A stretch of 31,148 nt of DNA. It comes from Gracilaria vermiculophylla. Taxonomy: Eukaryota; Rhodophyta; Florideophyceae; Gracilariales; Gracilariaceae. The stretch is from positions 1,662,234-1,693,381 of the forward strand of contig JAHNZQ020000049.1 in NCBI GenBank assembly GCA_019155205.2. Reading direction: 5' to 3'. Shown in pieces: positions 21,640 to 30,941 of this stretch. Position 1 is the stretch's first letter. Each line of letters opens with the position of its first letter. Under the pieces are notes generated by a model that made no database searches, was not told the DNA's origin, and worked only from the letters and a program-made list of their open reading frames with translations. The position numbers and the translations under genes are program-made.

Positions 21640-22276
21640 ATGGCGTACTTGTTCATCTCTCCGTTACTTCCAAAATTAACTCACCGTCTCAATGGAAGAA
21701 CGAGGACAAGTTGCAAACCAAAAATACTAGTCTCTGCGAAAAGCGAAAAGGGACTACCAAATCGTTTGCCATCTGGGAAAGGGGATTCAAGCGCTCGAAG
21801 TGAAGGAAAGGTAGGATTTGTTGGTTCGGACACGATTGGCATATCTTTCACGTGCAACGCAAATTCATGCAACCAACGCATAACAAAGACCATCAAAAGA
21901 AAGAGTTATGAGAAAGGGACTGTGCTCATTCAGTGTCCATCATGCAACAAACATCACGTCATAGCAGATAACATGGGCATGTATGCTCATTTAACGGGAG
22001 GGAGAAAAAACGTTGAAGAAATTGCAAGAGACGCCGGGGTGAATGTAACACGAGTCAGTTCTGCCACATTTGATTTGGAAAAGCTTGTCTGTAAGTTGGG
22101 TTCAAATCTAGATTCCTGATGCAGTTCATGTCTTTTGGAACATCTAACAGTTGTCTGCTAATGCTGGCGTTGCAGCAACCGTTATTGATGGCGATAATAT
22201 CAATGAAAACGGAACTTTTCGTGAAAGCGAAAACCCAGGACCGAGAGATCAAGAGCCAACGGAAGAAAACAATTGA
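21640..22276 (+). CDS. DNL-type zinc finger (Zim17/HEP) Hsp70-escort protein
   Basis: Proposed model: exons 21640-22090 and 22176-22276 with an 85 bp phase-1 intron (GTAAGT...CTAATGCTGGCGTTGCAG), giving 183 aa. Unspliced, the frame would end at 22119 after five different codons. Zim17/Tim15/HEP proteins keep mitochondrial (or plastid) Hsp70 soluble and help protein import. The zinc-ribbon core is clear: FTCNANSCNQR (Cys72, Cys77), YEKGTVLIQCPSCNKHH (Cys99, Cys102), then IADNMGMY holding the DNL-like motif (Asp110-Asn111) and NVEEIARDAGVNV. Residues 1-50 are basic and Ser/Arg-rich without acids at first, as in a presequence (MAYLFISPLLPKLTHR). The core resembles mitochondrial more than chloroplast members. 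Odd: the first Cys pair is CX4C rather than CX2C. The start is the first ATG of the frame; codons before it lack ATG. Confidence 0.85.
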
Positions 22277-22471
22277 AATACTGACGCAGGTCTAACACGA
22301 AAAGTGTGTGTGCACATGAGTGTTCCATATTTCTATCAAAGTGAGAAACGAACCCATTGGCTTCGCAGTGTTCAAACTTTGTCAACGTAATCGATGTCTA
22401 TAAGGTAAGAAGGGTATAAAGACGAAGGCGTCACACAAGTATTTTTTGCGCCTGGTAACAATTTTACATAT

Positions 22472-23257
22472 TTACACCGTTTCGTAATCCCTGACGAAAA
22501 CATAGAACTCCTTAGATGCACTTCTTCCCAGGCGGATTTTTTGGCTACAATATGATGTTTGTAAAACGGCTTTGCTATCCGCCCGTAACTTGGTTTTCCC
22601 GAGAAGTACAGCACGGGCGTACGTAACTTCTAACATTCCTTTTCCCGTGATCTTCCATTTACCTTCAAGAGAATTTTCTCCGTCTATAAGCCCGCCGAAG
22701 ACTTTGATTCCTTCTACAGTGCGCGCAGACCCGTCTTTATTTAAGATGACATCGACACTGGTGCACTTTGCGCCTGGCAGGGAACCCAGACCTGTAACGC
22801 TTCCAGCGTTCTTCTCAACTGCTGTGCTGTTCGTTAGAACAAGCCTCCATTTCCCTGGAAGCAGAGCCTTCAACTTGAAGTTGTTCACACTGAATCCGCC
22901 AACCGATTTCTCCAAGTCTGAAACTAATTCTTCAGCTTCGTGAAACAGATCTGGATCGCGAGATCTTCGCATATACATCACTGTCTGACCTTGCTTCGTT
23001 GGGATTTGAAGAGAGGATATAGTCTTCAAAAGTTTGTTTTCTATTTCAACTGCATCGTTAACGCGTGATGCAATTGTGAATGGATGCGCGCGTCTCTTCT
23101 TCGCGACATGGATGCGATTGAAAGAATTGCGTGTATTGATGAATTGACCGGCTGATGACTCTCTTATTCGCAATTTGAAACATGGTGTTGATGCAAATGA
23201 AACTGCGTCCGTAGCAAGGGCAAAAGATAAGTTGGGACACTCACCCATGTATTCCAT
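22472..23257 (-). CDS. Plastid-lipid-associated protein (PAP/fibrillin)
   Basis: 261 aa, intronless. Fibrillins are lipocalin-like proteins of plastoglobules, thylakoids and stroma that bind plastid lipids. The PAP domain spans about 70-257: a helical lead (VNDAVEIENKLLKTISSL), the signature LLPGKWRLVLTNS (132-144), a strand series with VDVILNKDGSARTVEGIKVF and LEGKWKITGKGMLEVTYA, and the closing IRLGRSASKEFYVFVRD (241-257), equivalent to the family's terminal Phe-rich strand. Residues 1-60 are Ser/Arg/Lys-rich with few acids after residue 10, fitting a primary-plastid transit peptide. The start is the first ATG (a second Met at residue 4). It converges with Zim17 (195 bp between stops) and diverges from the small TM gene. 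The subgroup (FBN number) cannot be told from sequence reading. Confidence 0.85.
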   Translation of the reverse strand: MEYMGECPNLSFALATDAVSFASTPCFKLRIRESSAGQFINTRNSFNRIHVAKKRRAHPFTIASRVNDAVEIENKLLKTISSLQIPTKQGQTVMYMRRSRDPDLFHEAEELVSDLEKSVGGFSVNNFKLKALLPGKWRLVLTNSTAVEKNAGSVTGLGSLPGAKCTSVDVILNKDGSARTVEGIKVFGGLIDGENSLEGKWKITGKGMLEVTYARAVLLGKTKLRADSKAVLQTSYCSQKIRLGRSASKEFYVFVRDYETV

Positions 23258-23778
23258 TCAGTTAACCCTCTAACTAGAGATAGAAAGTCTCAACTCAAGG
23301 AAGAGAAGCAGATGCGACTGTGGTTTTGGGGATGACTGTATTAACGCACTGTTCTTGCTCTATGATATGTACGACGGTACGTAAAAGTCGATCTCCCGAG
23401 CAGAAAACCAACTTTACCTGCATGAGGCCATGCGTCAGTTGTTGGCAGCGCTGACGAGCACATCTTTTCGAATGAAAATCTCCTCATTTTTCAAGAACGA
23501 TATCGTGTCATTGTAACCCTCTTTGACTAATCTACCACACCATCGCGAGCAAAAATGTTCTTCGTAAACCAAGCGAAGAGCCTCGGGCAGATCCACGAAC
23601 AAACGATTAGTTCAGGATTCATCGCGTAAAATTGTTCTAGTGGAAATGTTGAACACTGCTTTTGGCAAAGAAAGCACAACAGAGAAGGCTCCAGGAACGC
23701 GTCAGAATACGTTTGAATGTCATTTACCCACTTCAGACTCGGGGGACGACTCAGAATTCAGTGCTAGTGAACTCCAAC
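23258..23778. other. Divergent intergenic region, fibrillin / small TM gene
   Basis: 521 bp between two divergent starts, presumably carrying both promoters. No TATA box, RNA gene or repeat was recognised. An ATG at 23646 is in a different frame from the downstream gene. Confidence 0.4.
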
Positions 23779-24142
23779 ATGGTCGACACTTTTTCTCTGG
23801 ATGATCAGCATCTTCTTTCCCAACTTTTGGGCAGTACAGGAGATCCGCGCTCATCACCGTCTGCTGAACTGCAGCACGAAAAAGATCAGGTGCGTTTCGA
23901 CTGACTTTCCGTTTGAGACAGTGAATGTTCTACGTAGAAATCTTTGTTCTAAACAAATCGCTCCGAAATTTCTTTCCGATGCGAAGCGGCGATTACTTTT
24001 AATACTTCTTTCGGTCTTTCTCGTTGCCGTTCTAAGCATGGTTTTTGCTTGGATCCGCTACGGCAAAGAGGTGATCGAGGCTTTAACAGCAGCGGAATCG
24101 AATCAAAGGCAGTCGAGAAGTTACAGACACAAGCGCGAGTGA
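23779..24142 (+). CDS. Small single-TM protein, unknown (spliced)
   Basis: Proposed exons 23779-23889 and 23987-24142 with a 97 bp phase-0 intron (GTGCGT donor, TCTAAAC possible branch site, GCGAAG acceptor). Result 88 aa: an N-terminal soluble part MVDTFSLDDQHLLSQLLGS, a Ser/Pro/acidic linker, one strong TM helix (LLLILLSVFLVAVLSMVFAW), then a short helix with YGKEVIEALTAAE and a basic tail (RSYRHKRE). The start has a favourable context (AACATGG); longer versions of the frame have no ATG. Intron size matches the carbamoyltransferase intron. Without splicing the two halves lie in different frames, each continuing only briefly. It converges with OGDH, with 116 bp between stops. I do not recognise the family; a small endomembrane or organelle-membrane protein is likely. 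Confidence 0.5.
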
Positions 24143-24258
24143 ATTGTACTTGAAGATTAGTTTATTTCATCTCTACAAAGATACACTATGCGATGCATTC
24201 AGGCGGTTGGCTTATATATTAAAGGTCCGTGCATCAGTTCCTTCTCATGAAAGCCATC

Positions 24259-27200
24259 TTAAAAGACAAAAGTTTGCTCCATCAATGTAGACTGCTCTTG
24301 CTGATGCGATAACAAGGAACCCGTCGCGGGAGCAGCTGAGGGAGCCCGACCAACGTACGTTAACTGTCCCCTTGACGCTCCGTCTTCAATATTTCGAAGA
24401 GCTGTGGCAAATCTTGGTTGAACATAAGACCAGGCTCCCATGTTTTTAGATTCTTCCTGTCTCCACACAAGCTCTGCGTTCGGGTATTTCTGAGCCTCCT
24501 TCTTCACGAGATCGAATGGAAAAGGCGAAATTTGTTCTACTCTGACGATGGCGACATCATCTACGTTTCGAACGTTGCGTTCCTTCAGAATGTCGTAGTA
24601 AACTTTTCCAGAACAAAAAACAACCCTGCGAATGTTTTTCGGCTCAACGAGACTCGTGTTTTGTTCAGGAATGATCCTTTGGAAAAACGTGCCTTCTGCC
24701 AAATCAGAGAGAGAGCTTTTGCACAAGTTATCACGAAGTAATGACTTTGGAGACATGATAATCAATGGCTTACGGAATTCTCGACTCACTTGTCTCCTGA
24801 GGACGTGGAAATAATTTGCAGGGGTGGATGGATAAACAACTTGCCAATTGCAAGCTTGAATCTGTTTTGAGGTTGCGGCATCCATATCTGGCCACACGTC
24901 TGGGTCATCGTCGCACATTTGAAGAAATCTTTCTAGTCTTGCTGATGAATGTTCGGGGCCCTGACCTTCGTACCCATGTGGCAAGAGAAGGGTAAGACCA
25001 GATTGACGACGCCATTTACGTTCTCCAGCGGCGATAAAAGTGTCAATGATAACCTGAGCACCATTTGCAAAGTCCCCGAACTGAGCTTCCCACATGACCA
25101 AAGACATTGGTGATTCCAAAGAATAACCAGTCTCAAACCCAAGCACTGCCATTTCCGACAAATTAGAGTTGCACACTTGAAAACGAGCCTGATCACCCAT
25201 TTCCAGATGGTTTAGAGGAACGTATATACCGACGTCGTCTTGGTTGTGCAAAACTGCATGTCTTTGTGAAAATGTTCCCCTTTCACAATCTTGCCCAGAG
25301 AGCCGAACTGCGAAACCCTCCAAGAGAAGGGTGCCGAATGCAAGGGCCTCAGCAGTGGCCCAAAGTATTCCATCGCCCATTTCTATAGACTTGCGTCGAT
25401 CGGCAAATTGCTTCTTCAGAATAGAATGTAGTTTGAATCCTTTTGGAACCTCGCAATGGCGTAGGCCAATCTGGCGAAGCGTACTAATGTCAACACCCGT
25501 TGGTTGCGCAACGCTGAGATCAGCTTCGCTCTTCATCCCCTTCCAATGGGAGGAAAGCCAATCTTTGACACTGGGCTTCCAGTCTTTGCCTTGTTCAAAT
25601 TTCTCACCGAGATGATCGTTGATGGAGTTCTTCAAATCTTGATACTCTTCTTCAGTTATGACTCCTTCTTGGATCAAGCGGTCCTTGTAAATGACTAGAG
25701 GCGTGTTGTGTTCTTTTATGATCTTGTACATGTGAGGCTGGGTGAACATTGGTTGATCCAGTTCATTATGTCCATGTCTTCTGTAACAGAAAAGATCAAT
25801 GACGACGTCTTTCTGAAAACGTTGTCGATATTCCATCGCAAGCTTACATACCTTTACAACTGATTCTGGACAATCTCCGTTGACGTGGAAAATGGGGATT
25901 CCCACCGTTTTGGCAACATCTGTTGGGTAAGGCGACGACCTACCTTCACGAGGATCTGTTGTAAAACCAATCTGATTGTTGATAACTAGATGGACGGTTC
26001 CGCCCGTTGTATAGTCGCGCAAATCAGACAGCTCTAGAGTTTCCGCGACAACTCCCTGGCCAGCAAAGGACGCATCCCCGTGTACCATGACAGCCATTGT
26101 CTTCTCGCGTGTATAATCTTCCATGAAAAATTGTTTTGCTCGTGTCTTTCCAACAACAACAGGGTCAACGGCTTCAAGATGACTGGGGTTCGCAAGCAAT
26201 GAGAAATGCAGAACATTTCCAGATGGCATTCTTCGTTTTGAACTGGTGCCGAGGTGGTACTTGACGTCACCACTCCCAAGGTAACTGTCTGCAAACGGAT
26301 CTTCATGAGGAAGGAATTCGTGGAAAATTTGCTCCAGTGGCTTTCCTGCGACGTTGGCGAGAACATTCAAGCGCCCTCTGTGTGCCATGCCCAGAACGAT
26401 ATTTTCTACTCCTAATTGGGAGCCGAAGTCCAACATCGCTTGTAGCCCAGGTATAAGAGCCTCACCCCCTTCCAACCCGAACCGCTTCGCAGTGTTATGC
26501 TTCTTCGCAAGGAAAAGTTCAAACAATTCGGCCTCAGCCAAATCCCTCAAGATCTGCTTCTTTTCCTCGATTGAAAATGATTGCTCGGTTTCAGTTTCCA
26601 GGATATTTCCAATCCAGAACTTTTGTTCTTTTGAAAGCATATGACGATATTCTGCGCCGATCTTTCCGCAATAAGCCCTCTTGAGCATTTTCACCACATC
26701 TCGCAATCGACGAACGGGAGGCCCTGGTAGCTCCCCGGCGACAACAAACTCTCTATCCATATCAGCTTCTGAGAATCCATAGTGAGACGGTTCCTTCTCG
26801 CGATGAATCTTGTACGGGTCTGGGTTGTCTCCTTTTTGCGTTATGAAGTTGACTCGAAGAGGATCCAGATCGGCAACTAAATGACCTCGGTGTCTGTATG
26901 CACGGATCATGCTCATGAGTTGAATGGTGTCCTGGGATATCTGGAAAAGATCTTTACCTGGTGTCATTCCGGACGGAACAGCGTCCAGTCTGTTTCGGTT
27001 CACGCGCATTAATTCCACAGCTTGACCAGGTGCCACGTCCAACTCGAGATTGTGAAAGAATGTTGTCCATGAAGCATGAACGGAGTTGGGGTCCTGACTA
27101 TACCGCTCATACATCTCTTCTAATACAACGGCATTAGTACCCGTCATAAAGCTTTCGCTAGGATCGAGCTTTGTACCGGATAAAGCCGGTGTGGCGGAAC

Positions 27201-27282
27201 GTGCTTTCGTGGCTAGAGAGCGCACTAATGTGGGATTCGTCGCAAAAGCACGAACGAGGAAAAGTTGGCGAAAACGCATCAT
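24259..27282 (-). CDS. OGDH: 2-oxoglutarate dehydrogenase E1, mitochondrial
   Basis: 1007 aa, intronless, complete. Thiamine-diphosphate E1 subunit of the 2-oxoglutarate dehydrogenase complex (EC 1.2.4.2): decarboxylates 2-oxoglutarate and passes the succinyl group to the E2 lipoyl arm in the mitochondrial TCA cycle. Residues 1-30 (MMRFRQLFLVRAFATNPTLV...) are Arg-rich without acids, a typical matrix presequence. The E1 N-terminal helix is at 44-76, IRAYRHRGH at 126-134, GMAHRGRLNVL at 298-308, the ThDP/Mg region HGDASFAGQG (401-410) and NNQIGFTT (435-442), CYRRHGHNELDQP (499-511), the transketolase-like core GQDCERGTFSQRHAV, and the C-terminal WRQEESKNMGAWSYVQPR block. Length agrees with eukaryotic OGDH (about 1000-1020 aa). 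No lesion seen. The first ATG of the frame is used; none occurs between it and the TATA-like box. Confidence 0.98.
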   Translation of the reverse strand: MMRFRQLFLVRAFATNPTLVRSLATKARSATPALSGTKLDPSESFMTGTNAVVLEEMYERYSQDPNSVHASWTTFFHNLELDVAPGQAVELMRVNRNRLDAVPSGMTPGKDLFQISQDTIQLMSMIRAYRHRGHLVADLDPLRVNFITQKGDNPDPYKIHREKEPSHYGFSEADMDREFVVAGELPGPPVRRLRDVVKMLKRAYCGKIGAEYRHMLSKEQKFWIGNILETETEQSFSIEEKKQILRDLAEAELFELFLAKKHNTAKRFGLEGGEALIPGLQAMLDFGSQLGVENIVLGMAHRGRLNVLANVAGKPLEQIFHEFLPHEDPFADSYLGSGDVKYHLGTSSKRRMPSGNVLHFSLLANPSHLEAVDPVVVGKTRAKQFFMEDYTREKTMAVMVHGDASFAGQGVVAETLELSDLRDYTTGGTVHLVINNQIGFTTDPREGRSSPYPTDVAKTVGIPIFHVNGDCPESVVKVCKLAMEYRQRFQKDVVIDLFCYRRHGHNELDQPMFTQPHMYKIIKEHNTPLVIYKDRLIQEGVITEEEYQDLKNSINDHLGEKFEQGKDWKPSVKDWLSSHWKGMKSEADLSVAQPTGVDISTLRQIGLRHCEVPKGFKLHSILKKQFADRRKSIEMGDGILWATAEALAFGTLLLEGFAVRLSGQDCERGTFSQRHAVLHNQDDVGIYVPLNHLEMGDQARFQVCNSNLSEMAVLGFETGYSLESPMSLVMWEAQFGDFANGAQVIIDTFIAAGERKWRRQSGLTLLLPHGYEGQGPEHSSARLERFLQMCDDDPDVWPDMDAATSKQIQACNWQVVYPSTPANYFHVLRRQVSREFRKPLIIMSPKSLLRDNLCKSSLSDLAEGTFFQRIIPEQNTSLVEPKNIRRVVFCSGKVYYDILKERNVRNVDDVAIVRVEQISPFPFDLVKKEAQKYPNAELVWRQEESKNMGAWSYVQPRFATALRNIEDGASRGQLTYVGRAPSAAPATGSLLSHQQEQSTLMEQTFVF

Positions 27283-28026
27283 TGATGTGTTTGAAGCGCT
27301 CGGTGCGCTGCGGCGAGGTAGCGAATCCCGGAGTGGATGCCTTTAAAGGCGTATGACGCAGCCTGAGGCAACGCGAGATATGAGGGACAGGGAGCACATG
27401 GAAGAAGTGCGGCCTGCTAGAAATTGCGTTGACGTGGCCGAGCTTCTGTTCTGTTCCTTACAGAACTTCCTGACATCTTACATAGCACTGGCACATGAAA
27501 CGCCGTCGTAACGTTTAAAGTGCTTTTGTACAGTGCACGTCCCTGTGTAAGCCTCTATTACAGCTCACCAGGAGCTGAATCCTCATGGGGGCAATCCGCA
27601 TCAGCTGGTTCGCGGTGGCAAAAGAAAACTTCGTATCTCTAACGTTAATTGATAGTCATCTGTCCGTGACCCACGCACCTCTTCTCTAGTTCTATGCCAG
27701 ATTTATCGGACATAAAATATTGACACTACGGCCTCCATCGGCAGAGGGGTTTATGAATAATGGGTGAAAAAGCGATTGGCACTACAAGACGTTGTCTGTA
27801 CCCAACTCTCATATTTGGCTTCGGAAACGTTCCTGGAGACGACCAATACGATCCTATTCTTTTGGATTTGCAAAGCAAGCCCAAATTCTAGACCTGATAA
27901 AAGCTTTTCGAATGGCTATGAAACGACAACCAAAAACACGCTGCAATAATCGCGGTCAATGTTGACCTTGGTGTTGCGGATGACGAAATGTGAAGATATG
28001 TACGTAAATCCACCAACACGTTGCTC
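27283..28026. other. Intergenic region upstream of OGDH
   Basis: 744 bp between the OGDH start and the stop of the upstream same-strand gene. Apart from the TATA-like palindrome at 27339-27350, no gene, repeat or RNA was recognised. The frame 27764-27949 (+) is short and without features. Confidence 0.45.
27339..27350 (-). promoter_or_regulatory. TATA-like element of OGDH
   Basis: GCCTTTAAAGGC, a perfect 12 bp palindrome with a TTTAAA core, centred about 60 bp before the OGDH ATG. Spacing is similar to the TATAAAAG box of the carbamoyltransferase gene. No upstream ATG lies between it and 27282. Confidence 0.4.
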
Positions 28027-28608
28027 TCATGGCAATTCAGATAAATGCTCAGAGATAGCGTTGCGCATTTGTTGAACTGTCATCCCATTTGAGCTCTCGC
28101 CCGCCTTCAAAAGGTACTGTCTAAGCTCACGCTCGTTCCATAGCCGAATGCGCTCTCTTAGAGTGCGTCGGATGTTTGAGTTGACAGACTGCTTTTGTCC
28201 CGGATTTTGAGCCCATCTTCTATTCAATATATCTAGAACATCCCCTGGCTCCCCATGTCGGCATGATGCTGCTAGTGCCACTTTTAGACACATTTGCTTC
28301 TTTTCCTTTCCCAGTTGAATCCACCGCAGTCTCTTGGTCGCAGGCTGTGGTAAGGACGGCGCACTTCGTTTTCGAGAGCGATAAGGACGAGCAGTAAGTG
28401 CGCGAATCAGGCAACGATTCTTTTCGTTGGATATTGGTGTTTGACGAGCGGTGTCTGAGGGTGTCGGAATGTATCGCTTGAATCCCGTCGTCGAAATACT
28501 TGGTTCAAAAGCTGAGAATGCGTCGGAGAAAGGTAAGTCGCTTAGAATGGCTTGCACGTCTGAGTTATTGTCTTCGGCATGGAAGGTCGCCTTCGCTGGT
28601 GAAGACAT
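28027..28608 (-). CDS. Basic, probably nuclear protein of unknown function
   Basis: 193 aa, intronless, ATG in a favourable context (A at -3). The N-terminal ~60 residues are acidic then Ser/Thr/Pro-rich. A bipartite nuclear-localisation-like stretch, RSRKRSAPSLPQPATKRLR (77-95), follows. The C-terminal half is helical and basic (NIRRTLRERIRLWNERELRQY), and the last ~37 residues (ELRQYLLKAG...MRNAISEHL) have the length and pattern of a SAP-type helix-extension-helix DNA-binding motif, though the match is weak. No family is recognised. It lies in tandem with OGDH on the same strand. Two E2F-like boxes lie upstream (28795-28802, 28886-28893). Confidence 0.55.
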   Translation of the reverse strand: MSSPAKATFHAEDNNSDVQAILSDLPFSDAFSAFEPSISTTGFKRYIPTPSDTARQTPISNEKNRCLIRALTARPYRSRKRSAPSLPQPATKRLRWIQLGKEKKQMCLKVALAASCRHGEPGDVLDILNRRWAQNPGQKQSVNSNIRRTLRERIRLWNERELRQYLLKAGESSNGMTVQQMRNAISEHLSELP

Positions 28609-29560
28609 TGTTGCGCAACGAGGAGGTAGGCGGCGGCGGGACTCGGTTGGATTGACTGGCCGGCTAAGAAAGGCTGGAAGCGGATGTTCAACTTCCAGGC
28701 CTCGATGCTTTTTATCGGCCGTGTGGCTGGCAGATTAAAGTAAGTGAAATGCAGCATATGGCCTGTGATTGGGACTGAAGTTCGCGCGGTTTTATTGGCG
28801 CCAGAATTGTTGTGACATCTACCATGCGGCCAAAATGCAACGTAAACATCACAATGACAATTCTGAAGACATCTATCATTCCTTGTTTGGCGCAAAATAC
28901 AGACCCCTTTATCCTCCCTTGGAATTGTTACTGTAAATCAAGCACGTGTATTACTTGTCCGGTGCCCTCCATAATCCCGACGTCAGACTTTCATCACGTG
29001 GCGTAGCGCGTGACGTTCGAGTGGGTCACTCTGACAGAGGTAGTCACTGGAAATGCATGAGAGCGCGACTCGTCGCCGCTCCGAAGAAGCCGTACATGGC
29101 TTCGGAAAATAGGATGGATGTAGGGTAGCGCAAGAATAGCAAAGCTGATTACGGTGCAAATGGGGGTCGAGTACGCAAGAGGCAGCAGGCGCCACTTGCC
29201 CCATTCGTCACGGTGTATGGCGGCGCGTGGTCTAGATAGACAAGTTATACTACGTAGTCCGGAAAATTCCCGCATAAAATGCAGTTTATAATAATGCGCG
29301 CTTTAAATTCAGTTCATAAAAACGCGCAATATAAATGCGGTACAAAGCATTGCCTTTACAAAAAACCCCGCACCCGGTCAAATGCTTAATCAAAACATGC
29401 GATGCACACCAGCTCTGCGCGGAGCAAACGCTGTGCATCAGAAGCCATTGCCTTAGCAAAACGGCGCGTGTCGTATTTATTTCTAGAAAAATGAAGTGTC
29501 TTTGGTGATCACATGAAATTAAAAAATTTCAAAGTCCCCTGTAGACTACTTTAGTGTCTA
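28609..29560. other. Intergenic region with structured motifs
   Basis: About 950 bp with no supportable gene; several open frames of 60-117 codons overlap on both strands. It contains two E2F-like boxes (28795-28802 TTGGCGCC, 28886-28893 TTTGGCGC), an AT-rich stretch of imperfect ~28-30 bp units with GCGC cores (about 29275-29345), and a nested hairpin at 29401-29439. Confidence 0.4.
29401..29439. other. Nested hairpin
   Basis: GATGCACA and TGTGCATC form a perfect 8 bp outer stem, and GCTC/GAGC form an inner stem around TGCGCG. It could be a structured RNA element, a transposon relic or chance; no RNA family is recognised. Confidence 0.4.
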
Positions 29561-29588
29561 CGGTGCTGTGCATAATGATAGGTCCACC
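29561..29588 (+). repeat. Outer left DR of Tc1 element
   Basis: Begins directly after TA with CGGTGCTGTGC and runs through GATAGGTCCACCC. It pairs with the outer right repeat (31089-31116), with a few mismatches in the A/T-rich middle. Confidence 0.85.
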
Positions 29589-29736
29589 CTATAAATTGAA
29601 CGTATAGGGAGTATGCAACGTTTTTTTCTTCCAAAAAAACACATACAGTAGCACCCTCAATATAGTAATTGATATTCATCTGCTTCAAATGAAACCGCCA
29701 AAAGACTTTTGAATGAGATAAAAATTTCGAATTTTT

Positions 29737-29762
29737 AGCTGTGCAAAATGATAGGTCCACCA
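29737..29762 (+). repeat. Inner left DR of Tc1 element
   Basis: AGCTGTGCAAAATGATAGG followed by TCCACC, same direction as the outer left repeat, 173 bp inward. Confidence 0.82.
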
Positions 29763-29810
29763 ATAAGAACAGTGTTTTATTTCCGCATTGCAGTACGTTT
29801 AATACTTGGT

Positions 29811-30792
29811 TTATCTATCAGCGTTCTGTAGGACTCCAACGCAACGGTTCTGCACAGAAGTAACTAAATTATGTAACGTTTTCGTCTAAATGGAATTTCA
29901 TTCCTGCGTAACAGTATTCTGCAACTTTTTGACATTATTTAATTGCCTTCCACCGCAAACAACTTTGCGTGCAAACATCCTCCATACATTCTTGATTGGG
30001 TTAAGATCCCGAAAACGCGATAGCAACTCAATTACATCTATATTATACTTTTAAAACAACATTTTTGTGTGGTTTGCAGTATGTAAAAAGGCATTGTCTT
30101 ACTGAAATATTAATCAAGAGCGTGAATTTTAAACGTAAACGGTAATAAAAACTCTTCCAACGTATTGGTGTAGTCCTTTGCATTCTGTCTACCGCTTAGA
30201 ATGCCTAAAATTGATTTTCCATTTCTACAAAATGCTCCCCAAATCATTAATAAACCACCCCCATTTTGACGTTTTGAGAATATTTTTTCCTGCGTCCTTA
30301 TATCATTGCAGCAGTACTGAAAGCCATATGCGCCTTCCAAATGAAACTTCTTTTCATCGCCAAATATTACTTAATCCTACTCTAAGTTCTTTAATGTGAC
30401 AAACGTCCTGGCTGATTTTATTCTTATTTATATGTTTTTCTGTTAATAAAGGAGCGCATTTTTTGTTCTTACATTTTATATTCGGATTCTGATTCAATAT
30501 TTTAAGAACGGTAGAAGCACTGACAGACAAATCCAGTGCTTGACAAATAAAATTGGATGATTAATATGTCGTCTTTGCTTCCCGAATGACTCGTCGAGGA
30601 ATTTCTGCAGTCTTTTTTTTCGGCGTTCTTTGGTTTTTCAACTTTCCACAATTTATTTTCTTGTTTAAATAGTTTACCACGACTGGTGTAGACCTTGTAT
30701 ATGCTTTGAAAATGTCTCTAGAGCTTCCACCGACGATATCTAGTGCTACAAATTTTCCTTTTTTTTTCAGAAAGCTGCTTACTTTCTGGCAT
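29811..30792 (-). pseudogene. Tc1/Tc3-type transposase, inactivated
   Basis: About 327 codons from ATG 30790-30792 to TAA 29811-29813, close to the usual ~340 aa. The start MPESKQLSEKKRK leads, after a frameshift near 30750, into a helix-turn-helix region (DIVGGSSRDIFKAYTRS) and a Lys-rich linker. The central DDE block is open at 30340-30110 (FQYCCNDIRTQEKIFSKRQ, GGGLLMIWGAF, GRQNAKDYTNTLEEFLLPF). Then, in another frame, the second catalytic block DNAFLHTANHTK is preceded by a stop, and the third block reads RDLNPIKNVW, with Lys where the catalytic Glu belongs. Further stops follow near the C-terminus. Frameshifts, stops and the lost Glu show it cannot act. Confidence 0.85.
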
Positions 30793-30913
30793 AGTTAAAT
30801 ATGCTTCTTACTTTTTAAAGTGATTCGTTAGTGGTACGCAGTCTATTTCATATAGGTAAACATGTTTTGGAATTAAAGTAGCCCTTGAGAATTAAATATT
30901 GAACGTTTACCTT

Positions 30914-30941
30914 AAGTGGACCTATCTTTTTAAACAGCTAT
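30914..30941 (-). repeat. Inner right DR of Tc1 element
   Basis: On the minus strand it reads AGCTGTTTAAAAAGATAGG then TCCAC, inverted relative to the left repeats and 174 bp inward of the outer right copy. Confidence 0.78.

Noticed and set aside
22081..22115. GGTTCAAATCTA as a tRNA B box.
   Set aside because: It lies in the Zim17 intron/coding end with no A box or cloverleaf.
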